From assembly GCA_963971405.1 (NCBI GenBank), contig OZ020487.1, positions 36,367,039 to 36,431,038 on the forward strand: a DNA stretch of 64,000 nt. The letters are read 5' to 3'. Origin of the DNA: Psococerastis gibbosa. Taxonomy: Eukaryota > Arthropoda > Insecta > Psocodea > Psocidae. Both the position numbers and the translations under genes were made by a program. Each line of letters begins with the position of its first letter. Within the stretch, counting starts at the first letter, position 1. This document shows positions 45,613-56,301 of the stretch, one piece after another. Under the pieces are notes generated by a model. That model was not told where the DNA came from. It did no database searches and was given only the letters and a program-made list of their open reading frames with translations.

Positions 45613-46201
45613 CCATTAAGGGCGGCTCCCACCTACTTCCAAAAAACTTTCCTTCAGTAAATCTGACCCCCGCAGGTTGGTCCCATCGACATCTCTGGAA
45701 TGTTTTTCCGATTGACATTTGCTGATGGAAAGTTGACAATACACAATAATATGTATTGTCTAGTGAACTATCATTAAATTTTAATCCATAAAAATCGATA
45801 AAGTAAGTCCTATTTCTGGAATAGAACCTATGTCATCTACTTCTTCCTTTTAGATATTTTTATTTTATAGATTATTTCATATAAACAAATGTATAAAATG
45901 TATTAAGTACGTTTTATCAATGTTTATATATTTCAGGTGTTCATTTGGCCGATTTAGCCACTGTGGAACGACAATTTAAATTAATCCCGAAAGACACTGC
46001 TGTACACCAAACCAACCCCATTCAAAACCACTCATAAACATAAAACGCGTAAACCCCATGCGTTAGGATTTAAAAAATAAAAAAAATAACTTCCTACGCC
46101 ATGTTGTTTTCCAAAAATTTTGAACAAATGCCCTAAAGTCCCTAACCCTCAAGTCTATTCAAACAACTCTCGTCCCGGGATAATTTACATTTTCCTCTTA
46201 C
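45613..46201. other. No recognised gene
   Basis: Unique-looking AT-rich DNA. Confidence 0.35.
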
Positions 46202-46209
46202 GTTACGGC

Positions 46210-46378
46210 CAGGGACGGATACAGCCCATTTTGGGGGGGGGGGGGGGTAGCTGAGGGTCAAAATAGGAAAAACATATGTAGGATCGACTAAATTAGAGCG
46301 TAATAACTTAATTTACAATAGATTTACCAAATTTGGGGGGGGGGCACCTACCCCCCTACCCCCCTGTATCCGTCCTTG
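46210..46378. mobile_element. Short hAT-like element, family A, best copy
   Basis: A 169-bp element with ends CAGGGACGGATACAGCCC and CTGTATCCGTCCTTG and a perfect target duplication GTTACGGC (46202-46209, 46379-46386). G runs of about 15 and 9 and C runs lie inside the ends. Defines the family also seen at 4068, 35562 and 62221. Confidence 0.92.
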
Positions 46379-46386
46379 GTTACGGC

Positions 46387-47038
46387 TGCTCTTCTAGTCT
46401 TTGGAACTAGATGACATTCTAACAATGGTACATACTGGAAAAATGATAAAAGTAGAGTCCCTCGCATTTGTCTCGGCAACATGTTCACGTACTGAAACAC
46501 TGTATAGGAAATCCATCAGAGAATTGTATTTGCCCGCTGAAGTCGGCTCCTTTAGGCTGCGTTCATGCAATACGTCTGTCCGTCGCCTCGCCAGCTATTT
46601 GCATATGCTGTCCGCGTCAATACTTCTTCCCTTCAATGAGACAAACAATGGCGGCGTGTTTTGATAAAGGCGGGACATCTCGATACGGAAACTGGTGTAA
46701 AATTCAATAGTACATAATCATAAACTACCGATACCGTAACCGTATATTGCACGGCGAACTTTGTATCACCTACTTCCCCGTACCTAATTTTTCGTTTCTT
46801 TACTTTTTGACTTTCATATTCACCGTACATGGCACTGATAACTTCATTCTAATGGCGGGAGGTCACTCTTTAACCAGTTGCCGGACCATATAATGAGAAA
46901 GCGTTCGGGGGCTAGAGAGTTCATGCTCACCTGGTGGAGGGTGTGGATTATTCGATTGATGAGTTTCTGGGGAGAATGCAACAGTGTAGGTGAATTTAAT
47001 TTTTGTTGCTATGTTAATGTTATATTTTAGTTTATGTA
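46387..47038. other. No supportable gene
   Basis: Overlapping frames at 46401-46710 (87 and 80 codons) have no recognised motif. Confidence 0.3.
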
Positions 47039-47600
47039 TCACTTCACTTCACTTTTTCCTTGACCAGTAACCCCGGACAAGGTGCATATATTGAGAAAAA
47101 ACAATTTGTTCAATCAATCAATCAATCAATATATTCAAAATTAAGAATACAATACAAAATATACATATTAGAAAATGAACCCTATAGGCCATGTGGCCCG
47201 TGATGGGTTCTGTCTTAGTTGCTAGGTTAGTATTATAAGATGTTAATATTAATTATAGAATAATAATTAAATAATAAAACTAGGTATGCGGTACATTATA
47301 CATTATTTGGCAAATTGGCATTCTCTTCGTTAAGCTATTCTCCCGGATATATTATGTTTATAAACTGTGGATTACTATGCAGAAATTGCTTAATTGTTTT
47401 ATTAATTGTTATTAATTAACATTATCACGCTCAAGCTTCCGCTTATTGAGCGATCTCAGTGCAGTGACACTGCAAAATATAAAATATAATTAATAACTAA
47501 TAATAATAAACCATTATTGAGTACTCACTCTAGCCTTCTGGCAATGACTGAGATCCTTCTGAACTCTGAAGAATGATATTGTTATATATATAATAAATTT
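47039..47600 (+). repeat. Repeat D, copy 2, split by a 300-bp insertion
   Basis: Outer parts match 37559-37860. An insertion at 47111-47410 begins with (CAAT)n-type repeats and is bounded by AATTTGTT (47103-47110) and AATTGTT (47404-47410), a probable target duplication. The inserted sequence looks like the antisense 3' end of a retroposon with a tetranucleotide tail. Confidence 0.7.
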
Positions 47601-47716
47601 TTTATATATAATATAAAAATATATGTATAATAAAATGGCATTTGAAATTAAGTATTTTTTTATATCTTTTTTTATTTTCCCTATTTTGTTCAATTCTTTT
47701 AGTTTAAGTGAAATTT

Positions 47717-47782
47717 AAATAAAAGGTATAATATTTATAATATTTATAATATTTAAATAAAAGGTATAATATTTATAATATT
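47717..47782. repeat. Two-unit AT-rich tandem repeat
   Basis: TAAATAAAAGGTATAATATT recurs about 38 bp apart, with TATAATATT sub-repeats. Confidence 0.8.
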
Positions 47783-48334
47783 TGTGTTTGGTATTGTTCT
47801 ATTACCCTGACTAATATAATATAATCAGACTCTGATTCTGACTTTAAATTTCGATACGATTTTAATTTAATTTACTGTATATACATACATTATATATACA
47901 TATATATATTTTGTATTTATTATTGTAGCCTATTTATATACTGTACGTTTGTCATAAGCAGTGGTGGCTCGACCATAACCATGACCCATGAGTCCGCTTT
48001 GTCTCTTATGTACTTATTGCTGCATGGTTTCGCAATTCGCAATTGAACATATTTCATGTTGTTCAAGTACTGTTATGCCGTGTAACCAAATTTTGTCGAA
48101 ATATTTAATTTTGAGAACTGTATTGACAACTTAAAGTTTAAAAGTAGGAAAATTATTGAACGTCAAATAACTAAAGAAAGTACCTATCACAGTGGAAAAA
48201 TTAATTTAAAAAAAATACGCAGTAAACTTTACATTTTCTTACTTGACACATTAAAACATCAGACAGATTTAATAGAATAGTTATAAATCAGTAGGGGAAA
48301 TAGGCAGTTTTTAGAGAATGCTACTAACTACTCC
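47783..48334. other. No recognised gene
   Basis: AT-rich unique sequence. Confidence 0.35.
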
Positions 48335-48385
48335 TTGGCGCTACGGCCCGTGAAAGGCCTTGGCCTGGTCTGCCACATCGCACCA
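48335..48385 (-). pseudogene. Short LINE 3' remnant, family I
   Basis: GGCGCTACGGCCC, then AAAGGCCTTGGCCTGG, matches the corresponding part of 59405-59470 (minus strand: AAAGCCCACCAAGGGCTGTAGA). Only the last few codons and the 3' end are left. Confidence 0.5.
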
Positions 48386-48479
48386 GAGCTGAGAGAATAC
48401 TCTCATTTTTTTTTAAATAATTGTTCAGCATCTGACTACTTCCATACCTTTGCGGCCGTGGAACGAGAAATTAGTTAAT

Positions 48480-48970
48480 TTCGTCAAAACTACACGACCA
48501 TTTCTTGTTTACAAAATATTTTGAAAACTGGCCTCTAAGAAGGAAAATTCCTAAATCACACGAAACACCAGAAATTACTTTTATAAAATTGCAGTTAAGT
48601 TTAAGAACAATAGGCGTAACGATGAATGTTGGCAAAGAAGAATTTACTTATTCTACATTCAAGCAAATATTTGAAGTACTAGAAAACAATTTATAAGCCT
48701 TTTAAAGAGATACTACAAACATTTTTAAACTACCGGATAACGTATTGTATGTGCCCACAATACTAAATAAGGAAATTCCTTGAGACAAATTGATGACAAA
48801 TTGAAAATAATTGAACATAAACGATATCCTTCAACTATGTCAACCTTAAGTCAGAGAAAGCCGTGCTACCGTCGCTTCTTTACAGACATCTCGTCACGAG
48901 AGATTCAGAAATGTCGCATAGAGAAAGAAAGAATTGAAGAAAACTTTTCTAATAGTTGCGTATTGTAACC
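48480..48970 (+). other. Unrecognised broken coding-like stretch
   Basis: Two frames, 48505-48696 (63 codons) and 48780-48968 (62 codons), are rich in Lys/Glu and lack low complexity: TKYFENWPLRRKIPKSHETP and KPCYRRFFTDISSREIQKC. They could be pieces of one decayed gene or transposase, but I cannot name a family, and a stop-containing gap separates them. Confidence 0.25.
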
Positions 48971-49342
48971 ACGTCCGATCGAATACCTTATAAAGAAAAA
49001 GAAGATGCTCGCGTCCAGTTGCAAACACAATGTTTAGCTTAGCGGCAAATTAAAATTGCACCAATAAATTAACTGCGACAGAATCGCATAAATCGACGTC
49101 GAATTTCATGATTGTGTATTGTTAGGAAGAATGCGCGTCGTCCGTCCGTACGGGAGTTTCATGATGAATTGCATTATGGTACTAGTTCTTACGTGCGGTT
49201 ACCATCTAAACAAATGTCAACAATTTAGTTGTATATACAAACACGTATCCAGCATTTATTTGGGGGGGGGGGGGGGAGGGAGTTATTAGTTATTATTTTT
49301 GAAGAACTTTTTATGGACACAGGCCTTCTTATAGTGGCCCAT
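48971..49342. other. Unique DNA, G run at 49261-49276, then repeat F piece
   Basis: CACGTATCCAGCATTTATTT followed by a G run looks like a hAT left end. 49308-49342 matches repeat F (808-845). The TTATAGTGGCCCAT at its end is the target site of the adjacent SINE-C. Confidence 0.4.
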
Positions 49343-49626
49343 AAGTAGTAAGTAGTGTTCGTCGGGTTAATAATGACTTAGGCCTCATATTTGGGTCCAT
49401 AGAGCGACCCCGACTTGACTGTCCTATGCCAGCCCGTAGGACAGTGGACCTCCTGATTATAGTGGATTCCGAACCACTTGGGAAACACAGTGAAGTCACA
49501 CGATTAGTTCGGAGGTGACCTGGACAAGTCCTACCATGTTTCCCTACCGGCACTGTGCACACGACCAAGTTATCTGCAGCTTTGAACCTGCTCTGGTCCG
49601 ATGGATTGAACTTGGTATGGCGGCCG
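49343..49626 (-). mobile_element. SINE-C, copy 2, full length
   Basis: Flanked by a perfect 14-bp duplication TTATAGTGGCCCAT (49329-49342, 49627-49640). On the minus strand it starts CGGCCGCCATACCAAGTTC, includes AGTGGTTCGGAATCCACTAT, and ends in a TACTTACTACTT tail. Longer at its 3' side than copy 1. A 103-codon antisense frame spans it but is shared with the other copies only by descent of the repeat. Confidence 0.9.
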
Positions 49627-49640
49627 TTATAGTGGCCCAT

Positions 49641-50215
49641 TTCAGAAAGCTCAATTCCTTACACCTGAACCAAAGTGTCATTCTATATAGTGTAAATTTC
49701 CTTTTGAAGTGTCACATCATAGGCTTATCTATTATAAAATAAATGTAGCCTACTTGTGCATGTCACTGTTAAAAACTGCTATGCCAGAATTAAAATAAAT
49801 AAAATTGCAATATTATGTTATATATTCTATCTGTCAATAATCCGTCATTTGTGCATAAATAATAATATAGTAAGTCTCTACCATATGTTATAACTTTTAA
49901 ATTTATAATAGATACGTATAGTATCTACATAATGCTCATAATAGTCTCCTTAAAACAAACATCTCATCAATTAAAAGGTGGAATAGTCGCCTAAATTCCG
50001 GCCAAATTTTGAATTAAAATTAAAGCGCGGAAATATTTCCATATTTCTCGTAAAATTCCTGACATTGACCTGGCAATGCCTGACAGCAGTCTGAATCCCT
50101 GACTGTCAGGGCCAATCCCTGACGTCTGGTAACCCTACCCATAGGTACCTTTTCCAATGCCAACGACCCCATGGACTTTGGACATAACTTGTATTGTTTC
50201 CGTATAAACACCTTC
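49641..50215. other. No gene; possible hAT end near 50095-50140
   Basis: CCCTGACGTCTGGTAACCCTA (50117-50137) resembles a type of hAT terminal sequence, but no partner end was found. Confidence 0.3.
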
Positions 50216-50374
50216 AGGAGCTTCTACATGTGCTTTTGGAAGCCACAGATGAACTAAAAATATAGGTAGTTTTACTAAAAACCCTAAATATAATCCCATT
50301 AAAAAAAAAAAATTTATATATAATTTATTGTATATTAAAAAATAAAAACTAAACGTAAATATATACTTATACAA
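50216..50374 (-). pseudogene. nad4: NUMT: nuclear copy of a mitochondrial nad4 fragment
   Basis: The minus strand encodes [21 protein letters not shown], the highly conserved core of NADH dehydrogenase subunit 4, preceded by a Phe/Tyr/Leu-rich membrane segment in the correct order. ATA codons fit methionine in the invertebrate mitochondrial code. Homology stops abruptly at 50216, where the usual V-S-G-S-M-I-L sequence should follow and unrelated sequence takes over. About 50 codons survive, so it is a dead insertion of mitochondrial DNA. Confidence 0.85.
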
Positions 50375-50659
50375 ATAAAAAAGAAATGATTTTTAATGTG
50401 TTACAGGAATCAATGGACTATATTATTGTTAAGTACTCTCCATAGTCATCCAAAACAATAGATTTAACTGAATAATGGCAAGGTGCGACGAATTCCCATT
50501 TTGGCGCCAACCCCTAACCAGTAGCGTAAATAACTTTTACTGCGCCCCCCGCAAGACCTTTGGTGCGCCCTACCCTGTCTTATTATTTCATCTTTGTTAT
50601 GAGTGATTGTCAATAGTGGAATGCTAGGCCGTAGTCACGGTTTTTTTTTGGGGTGGCTG

Positions 50660-51586
50660 TACTGGCGTAAATTCCCAAAATTTCTGGGGGGGGGGGGGCT
50701 TTAGGACCCATGACCTTGAACCCCCGGAGAAAAAATCTATAAATGGGCCCAAATTAGTGAGGTTTTACGCATATTATACTCTGGAGAAAGGGAGCCTGGG
50801 GGTCCACCCCTCGGAGAAAAAAATTGATAATTAGGCCCAAATTAGTGTGGGGTTTCACCCATATTCTAACCTGGAGAAAGGGGGGCCCGGGGGTCTCCCC
50901 CGGAGAAAAAAAATTTATGGATAGGCCCAAATTAGGGAGGTTTTACGCATTTTGCAAACAGTTGAGATTTTATAGACGGATAAACTTACCACTGAGGGGG
51001 GCCCGGGGGTCTCCCCCGAAGAAAAAATTTGAAAAAATCGTCTGAAATATTAGGGTTTTAAGGATTTTATGTAATATATTTTTGTGAAAGTACTCGGTCA
51101 ATATGTTGATTTTTTTCATTATGTCTTTTTGTGAAATAAGCATACCAAGAATTAATTTACCTTTCGTTTTTGTGGATACTATGCCTCCATAACGTCTTTG
51201 TCACCAGAATTCCTGGGGAGGGGGGGGGGGCAGGACCCCCTATACACGCCAATGTTTGCAAGCAGTACAATTGAGATAATTATTATAACGACGAACAAAC
51301 CTACCATTGAGGGGGCCCGGGGGTCTCCCCCGCAGAAAAATTTTGAAAAAATACCTCTGAAGTATTGGGGTTTTAAGCATTTTGAGTAATATATTTTGTG
51401 TGAAAGTACTTGGTCAATATGTTGATTTGTTTCATGTAAAATAAGCATACTAAGAATTAATTTCCCTTTCATTATTGTGGATACTATATGCCTTTAGCCT
51501 CCATAATGTCTTTGTCACCAGAAATCGTGGGGGGGGGCTACGGGTGGACCTGGGGAGGCTGAGCCCCCCCCCCTATTTCGCCAATG
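50660..51586. mobile_element. hAT-like element, family E, copy 2, nested
   Basis: Starts TACTGGCGTAAATTCCC and ends TATTTCGCCAATG. Perfect duplication GGTGGCTG (50652-50659, 51587-51594). Module cores at 50790-50814, 50880-50903, 50994-51019 and 51310-51332. An internal CACGCCAATG at 51246-51255 shows that the right part is duplicated within the element (about 51256-51586 repeats 50970-51255). Confidence 0.87.
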
Positions 51587-51789
51587 GGTGGCTGTGATCC
51601 TATCAAGTGTATTCTTAAGAGGTTATGCTGTTTTTATGGTGTTACTCTTAAGCTATATATGATAGCATAGGTACATAAAATGTACCTATTTTAGTGGGGA
51701 CACAGCCAGACACATTTTGTAGATATGCGGATTAAATCGTTATGTTACCATTACGACAGCTTAGATTTTATAGAAATATTATTGCACGT

Positions 51790-52040
51790 AATCCAAAGAG
51801 GGGGCCCGGGAGTCTCACCCAGGGAAAAAAATTGAAAATATAAGTGCAATCCAGTGGGGTGTTACGCATTTTAACAGCAGTAAAGTCTAGATTTTTACAA
51901 AACTTACAAATGAATGCTTATTCATATTTCAGCAAACAGGGGGCCTCACCCGGAGGAAAATTTTGTAAAAATAGGCCCGAAAAAGTGGGGTTTTGCGATT
52001 TTAACAGCAGTAAAGCTTATAATTTACAGAGGAAGACATA
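51790..52040 (+). repeat. Hairpin-module array inside the 50519 element
   Basis: Two units, with GGGCCCGGGAGTCTCACCCA (51801) and GGGGGCCTCACCCGGAGG (about 51940-51957), followed by GTTACGCATTTTAACAGCAG and GGTTTTGCGATTTTAACAGC. This variant has AATGCTTATTCATATTTCAG spacers, as in the family-C elements and at 30190-30600. Confidence 0.8.
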
Positions 52041-52476
52041 TTCCTGTTACTGTACTAGATGCATTTAATTCTCAACTTTTCATTTCGGTGGGGGGGGGGG
52101 GGCTGCAGCCCAATAAGCCCCCCTTGCCTACGTTCTTGGTGGAATGGGAAGAAAAATTTTGAAGAATAAATAATAACATAGTAATGGAAAACGCACCAGC
52201 CGCTGTCTGGTTTTGCTGGTACCTAGTGCATTCTGCTGCCACTGGTGAACCGCAGTACTGGCGAGAAAGGAAATTTTTAGTTTTAAATGAGATGAAGTTC
52301 CTAATTTCATAATTATAGTCAACTTGGAAAACAAATTGATATTTATAATTTTTATTAATTACGTAGATTTCTAAATTATCTTATTATTTCTTGGAACCGA
52401 AGTGCGCCCCCAGCAATGCTGCGCCCCCCCGCGCCGCGGGGGTTGCGGGGGTGTTATTTACGCCACTGCCCCTAAC

Positions 52477-52814
52477 CTCCTCGTCAGAGGAGGGATACAA
52501 GATGCATTTTTAAATGCTACTATATTAAGACGTGCCTACGTGTGGATATTTCGCCGAAGACTATTAGAAACAGGTTATATTGTTTGTTTGAGCGCAATTT
52601 TCTTATAATTACTCGTAAGTCTATTTTTTCTGTCAAATGCAGTTTTATAGTCGAGTTTAGGCTAACTTGGAAAACGGGTTAGTAGGTTTCTCATAGACAT
52701 TAGCGTAACGATGGGGGGGGGGGACGATCCGCCACCTCGCATTGGGGCGCCAAGTTGGAGAAAAATAATAACATGCATTATTCTATACCGTAACAAAAAA
52801 TACACCATAAAACC
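52477..52814. other. No gene; hAT-like end at 52695-52760
   Basis: CATTAGCGTAACGATGGGG with a G run, then TTGGGGCGCC, resembles 1169-1215. No partner end found. Confidence 0.35.
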
Positions 52815-53030
52815 AATTAAACCGAGATAGCTGGAGGATGATATGCAGGGGGTTGCTGCCAACCAATCGTTCATATTGGGACCACAGAAGAAGAATAGAT
52901 GTTCGAGTGAACAGTGAGTGGTTTACTGGTTTGGTTGGTAGAATTCCAGATCATCTCAGTAAGAAGTTAATAGCCATATTGTCTTGACCCTCCTCCGAAA
53001 ATACCTTTTATTTATGCCACTCCATTGCAG
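52815..53030 (+). pseudogene. LINE family E, 3' terminal remnant
   Basis: GATAGCTGGAGGATGATATG, CAGGG.GTTGCTGCCAACCA, ATCGTT repeats the end of the family-E reverse transcriptase at 62600-62647. The following 3' UTR (GGTAGAATTC..., TTAATAGCC..., TATGCCACTCC) parallels 62890-62972. Confidence 0.65.
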
Positions 53031-54381
53031 GACCAGGGGAAGTTTCCGCCATTCACAAACATGGATGTGCTCCAAGACTTGGACAGAGAGGTGTTGACGG
53101 ATGTGGTCAGCTTCCTGGAGAGTATCGGACAAAAGTGGTAGGACGTTGGGCAAGCTGTTTTAGACGGTCCCTGGGCAACCTCGTTGTCCAGTGAACTCCC
53201 GATAGCAGTTTTTGTCAGATGGATTTGGTAATGGCTGTATACACCCTTAAGCCAAAAAAAAAGAAAAAAAAAATATGCCACTCGTTCAAGCCTAGGTGGT
53301 GGTGGTGGTGGTGCAATAGTAGGGGTCTTCACAGTGTTCGTGTTATCGAGTTATACCTAGTTAAGTGTGTTATATCAAGTTAAGTTAACACACCGATAAC
53401 CCGATAGCCAAGCTAACCAGCATGCTATCCTAAACGCACTTCCAAGTTGGTTAACTTGATTGATTTGAAACACGCGTTTAAAATTTTGTAGTATTTAAAT
53501 TTATTTGCATAATCTATTATCACTAGCAATTACCGTACATACTTCAAATTATAATAACCAAAGTGAACAAAAAATATAAACAAATGTGGCACTAGAATTG
53601 AGTCCTGCTCTCTTTAAACCCGTGCCACGAAAGTCTAACTACTAACACGCTGTATACTCTGTTAAATATTTTCGATATGGCATGATAACTCACTCCCGAG
53701 GTCCACTCACGATTGTGCGTGTTAACTTGGATAGCACATCTAACTCGATATCACCAATACCGTGAATACCCCTACTGGCTGTAGCACGTAGAATGCAGAA
53801 ACTTAAAAACAATCACATAGCACTGTATTCCAGTGACTGTTTTACTATTTTTAGCTAAAGAAAATAGCTAATTATCATAATTAATAGCAACGTTAACCTA
53901 CGTCCCATGTCCTTTTCAAGCCTGCCTTGAAGGCGATTTTCATACGACCTGGAAAATTCACGTCACGATTTTTTGTTGGAGTCAATTTAGGTCATGTCCT
54001 ATAGAAATAACAATACATGGGAGAAAAAAAACATTAGCAGATTCCTTATGTCCGTAGCGTATGTTCCATATGTATTATGTATAAGATCTCATAGGGAGCC
54101 CTGTGACGGGGTGTATCATACATATGCATCGTGCGAGCCACGCATTCGCATTTGCTTTGCCGGTAATGGTTAGGTTTCTTTGTTTTCCTCCAAATGGATA
54201 CCAACATAGTAGGCAGTGGAATTTATCTGTTTTCGAAATCTAACTAGTTAGCATCTTCATCACATATGTTTTTCCTGATTTGTTACTGATTGCTTATACT
54301 ATAAGACGGGTGCACCTGGTTATAGCGGTAGCATTCCTTTTAGAAACTGATGGCAAATTGCAACAATGTTGAAATACATGC
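53031..54381. other. No gene; (GGT)n at 53292-53313
   Basis: Unique-looking. Contains a GGT microsatellite. The antisense proline run it encodes is not a gene. Confidence 0.35.
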
Positions 54382-54784
54382 ATACCAACCAGCATAAATA
54401 ATTAGATTACTCGTGACTTCGTGGTATTTCATTTTAATAAACAAAAAATATAAAAAACTTAGAGTTTTAGAAAAACTTGTTATAGCAATCCGAATTAGTA
54501 AAACCCAAATAATCGTTAAGAAATTAACTTTGTCTAAGAAACCCACTTGTGTTAGTATAAAACCCTGAGCGCTTTCGGTAAAAACTGCCATCTACAAAGG
54601 GAAACCCACTAGCACAGTTACACCTTATCTGCGATTTGAGACTTGCTCAACTCGAGGAGAAGATGCAAATGTTTGGACAAAGTTAATTTCTTAACGATTA
54701 TTTGGGTTTTACTAATTCGGGTTGTTATAACAAGTTTTTCTAAAACTCTAAGTTTTTGTTATTTTTTGTTTAAATACCAACCAG
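54382..54784. mobile_element. Fold-back element, about 97-bp arms, 11-bp direct flanks
   Basis: Arms at about 54436-54534 and 54676-54772 are complementary with few mismatches and are separated by 141 bp. The direct repeat ATACCAACCAG occurs at 54382-54392 and 54774-54784 and may be a target duplication. The same hydrophobic peptide (NFLTIIWVLLIR, TSFSKTLSF) is read from both strands purely because the arms mirror each other. Confidence 0.75.
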
Positions 54785-55109
54785 GTAAGTATCAAGCAAT
54801 TCTATCCGAACTACCCCAACACATTGTATATGGTAGGGTGCGACTAGCACACATATGCAAAGTAATTTTTAATTCGAAGAATCATGAGACTGCGCAACAA
54901 AGATAATTATTCTTGAAATATCGGATACTGTATTTATAGTAGTATATATTCAATAGGCCTATGTAGTATAGGCTATATTTAATATGTCCTATTAAAAAAT
55001 AATAATACTGGCAACGGTTTTTGTATGGGGGGGGGGGGGGGGTCCAATTTTCAATTTTTTTTAAAGGTATTTTATTAATGAAAGTAGATGTTTAATTAAT
55101 TAAGTAGGT

Positions 55110-55442
55110 TTGTGGAAGATAATGTGTAAGTAAAGTATTAAAATCAAACAAATTTGCACAATTTCGACATAAACATATATATTGTTAAAAGTTAAAAAAT
55201 TAAAAATCGGTTACAGCTGTTTTTTTTTTTTTTTTTTTTTTTTTTGAAAGACTCGCACAAGTGCAAGCACGTTACCACCTGCCCATCGAAGTCGATTCGG
55301 TGTTACACCATCATCAGACTCAACACCGAAACAGCTGTAACTGATTTTTAATTTTTTAACTTTTAACAATATATATGTTTATGTGGAAATTGTGCAAATT
55401 TGTTTGATTTTAATACTTTCCACATTATATTTCGTTTCCACG
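55110..55442. mobile_element. Fold-back element with SINE-B fragment in the loop
   Basis: Arms 55132-55219 and 55332-55419 are near-perfect inverted repeats (AATCAAACAAATTTGCACAA and complement), and weaker complementarity extends outward. The loop has a T run of about 27 and, at 55244-55293, the antisense head of SINE-B (CAAGTGCAAGCACGTTACCA). The outer CGAAGTCACGAG (55440-55451) matches in inverse 54415-54426 beside the other fold-back. Confidence 0.75.
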
Positions 55443-55451
55443 AAGTCACGA

Positions 55452-55779
55452 GAGAATATATTATATATATTATATAATATATTGGATTTGTGGAAGATGA
55501 CTTTTTAATGTACTTACGGACGGATAATAGGCAGGTCTCTTACTTGTGACGGTGCAGCCGTTCCCTCGCTTGGTACTGGTCGCGGTTCTTCTTGAATATA
55601 TATTACTAGTTGACGATCCAAAATTGATAAAAGGGAAAAATATAAAACACTGGATGCAGATATAAAGAAAAGTCAGGTCAGTACGGACTTGAAAGTTAGA
55701 AGAAATAGTTTTAACATAGGTGGCGCACGAGTCGCTAACAAATGATAGGATTGGCGCCAATATTTAAATTGCGACTAGA
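55452..55779. other. No recognised gene
   Basis: AT-rich; antisense frame at 55470-55760 without motif. Confidence 0.3.
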
Positions 55780-55928
55780 AAGTCCCTTATATCCAGAGTT
55801 CAAATTCAAATAAATTTATACCAATTCTTCAAACAATACAGATTTACATAAAATGATACATTGTATCCCTAAAATATGTAATTCGGGGGGGGGGGGGGTG
55901 GACCCCTTAGCCACCTCCCTGGGCAACA
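55780..55928 (-). mobile_element. hAT-like element, family H, truncated copy
   Basis: Reverse-complement match to 41010-41130 (AAATTTATACCAATTCTTCA, AACAATACAG). Ends CCTCCCTGGGCAACAG at the right, preceded by a G run. The other end is missing. Confidence 0.6.
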
Positions 55929-56293
55929 GAAATATTTGATTGTCATTAATAACGACTACAAAACATGTGAATGTAAAGAAAATAGTTGGAGCCGTTTTTG
56001 AGAATTTTTTTTTTAGCTTTTGGAGGATAAAACCCCCAGAAATGTTAGCCCAAAATAAAAATAAAAATGGTCCCGAGGCATGATTTTTGTGAACTGACAT
56101 CCAAATCCACCGAGTAGTTTGCCCACAAATTGACGGACCGACAAAACTCAAATCGTGTAACTCCACTGAAATAACGAAATTGAAAATATTGGCCATCACA
56201 AAGCTTTCCTTATACTAACATACGATATAAATAGGAAAGCAATGATGACAATTTTCTTTCTTTCTGTTGGTACAAGAGCCAAAATAGTTTCCA
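55929..56293. other. No supportable gene
   Basis: A 127-codon antisense frame (55816-56199) overlaps the truncated hAT copy, and its distal end is encoded by that G run. No motif supports it. A short repeat at 56200-56240 resembles 25700-25750. Confidence 0.3.
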
Positions 56294-56301
56294 ACTGTAA
56301 C

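Larger units (their letters stand above)
50519..52468. mobile_element. Large hAT-like element, composite, 1.95 kb
   Basis: The ends are CAGTAGCGTAAATAAC and GTTATTTACGCCACTG, flanked by a perfect duplication CCCCTAAC (50511-50518, 52469-52476). TGCGCCCCCCGC lies symmetrically inside both ends. A family-E element is nested at 50660-51586. A further module array (51790-52040) ends near a CTACGTTCTTG sequence at about 52128-52138, which resembles the right end of the 1021 element. No transposase frame is visible. Confidence 0.87.

Noticed and set aside
50135-50215. Kinase-like GIGKGTYG at the end of the nad4 frame
   Set aside because: Only a few residues resemble a glycine-rich loop; the frame stops at once and the DNA is next to a possible transposon end. 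Read-through after the NUMT junction is the simpler explanation.
53012-53332. 106-codon frame with a proline run
   Set aside because: The proline run is the antisense reading of a GGT microsatellite.
54340-54906. Two similar hydrophobic proteins on opposite strands
   Set aside because: The similarity is fully explained by the inverted-repeat arms; there is no evidence of selection on either frame.
55816-56199. 127-codon minus-strand frame
   Set aside because: Overlaps a truncated hAT copy and a G run; no recognisable domain.
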